Assembly (NCBI GenBank): GCA_029262315.1
Contig: JAJCZP010000240.1
Span: forward strand, 1-32,961
Direction of reading: 5' to 3'
DNA: 32,961 nucleotides
Source: Deltaproteobacteria bacterium
Lineage (GTDB): Bacteria; Desulfobacterota; Binatia; UTPRO1
Both the position numbers and the translations under genes were made by a program. The notes under the pieces were generated by a model. That model did not search any database and was not told where the DNA came from. It saw nothing but the letters and a program-made list of their open reading frames with translations. This document shows, in pieces, positions 32,806 through 32,961 of the stretch (the stretch's first letter is position 1; each line of letters starts with the position of its first letter).

Positions 32806-32961
32806 CGCCAAGGCCTGAAACCTCCGCACGAGCGATCCCGCACGCTTGCCGTCTCAGGGTGGGGGTGTTGGGGCGCAGGCGCAGGACCCCCGGGGCTCCG
32901 CCCCGCGCGCAGGGACCCACGCCACCCCCCCCCCCACACACCGCCACCACCCCCCCCCAGC
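32806..32961. repeat. Low-complexity GC-rich end of the sequence
   Basis: This stretch has a GC-rich palindromic tract (GGACCCCCGGGGCTCCGCCCC) and long C homopolymers mixed with CA repeats in the last 60 bases. No gene is possible here. Such ends are common where an assembly breaks, and the final C runs may be sequencing artefacts. Confidence 0.75.

Overview
The window is a high-GC bacterial chromosome segment with tightly packed, often translationally coupled genes. The order rpmE-prfA-prmC-murA-hisD-hisB-hisH-hisA-hisF, together with a nuo operon, lemA and a lipoprotein lipobox, points to a Gram-negative lineage of the Deltaproteobacteria sensu lato (Desulfobacterota, Binatota or Myxococcota type). 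This is an inference from gene order, not from a marker tree.

Region 1 (1-6641, + strand) is the 3' part of a complex I operon: nuoH (5' end outside the window), nuoJ, nuoK, nuoL, nuoM and nuoN, encoding the membrane, quinone-binding and proton-pumping arm. nuoI, usually between nuoH and nuoJ, is absent from that position. Region 2 (6692-10305, - strand) is transcribed as a nucleotidyltransferase-like gene, a TPM-domain gene, lemA, panE (apparently with a CTG start) and a small membrane-anchored split-barrel protein. Region 3 (10347-12650, +) has a CobS-like membrane protein that has lost its metal-binding aspartates, and glycerol kinase. Region 4 (12647-20448, +) starts at a good sigma70-type promoter overlapping the end of glpK. 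It runs through rpmE, prfA, prmC and murA into the histidine genes hisD, B, H, A and F; hisG is not between murA and hisD.

Region 5 (about 20.45-28.5 kb) is an accessory island between hisF and trxB, bordered by gene remnants. It holds two tandem paralogous pentapeptide-repeat/TIR proteins, a membrane-anchored TPR protein whose 120-bp repeats are nearly identical at DNA level, three larger membrane proteins of unknown function and a possible 35-aa membrane peptide. Most intergenic gaps contain a semi-palindromic 19-bp element of the form CACTA-N9-TAGTG. I found nine sites (six good 19-mers, two weaker 19-mers and one shortened 13-mer), and in five cases one lies 76-97 nt upstream of a start codon. 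This shared signal suggests that the island's genes form one regulon, or less likely a mobile cassette-like set. It is the main candidate for an undescribed system, plausibly a TIR/NAD-based stress or anti-phage response.

Region 6 (28506-32805) returns to housekeeping genes: trxB (-), then moaC, an RlmI-type rRNA methyltransferase, a PlsC-type acyltransferase and radC (+). The last 150 bases are low-complexity C-rich sequence, typical of a contig end. No rRNA, tRNA, CRISPR array, transposase or integrase was seen.
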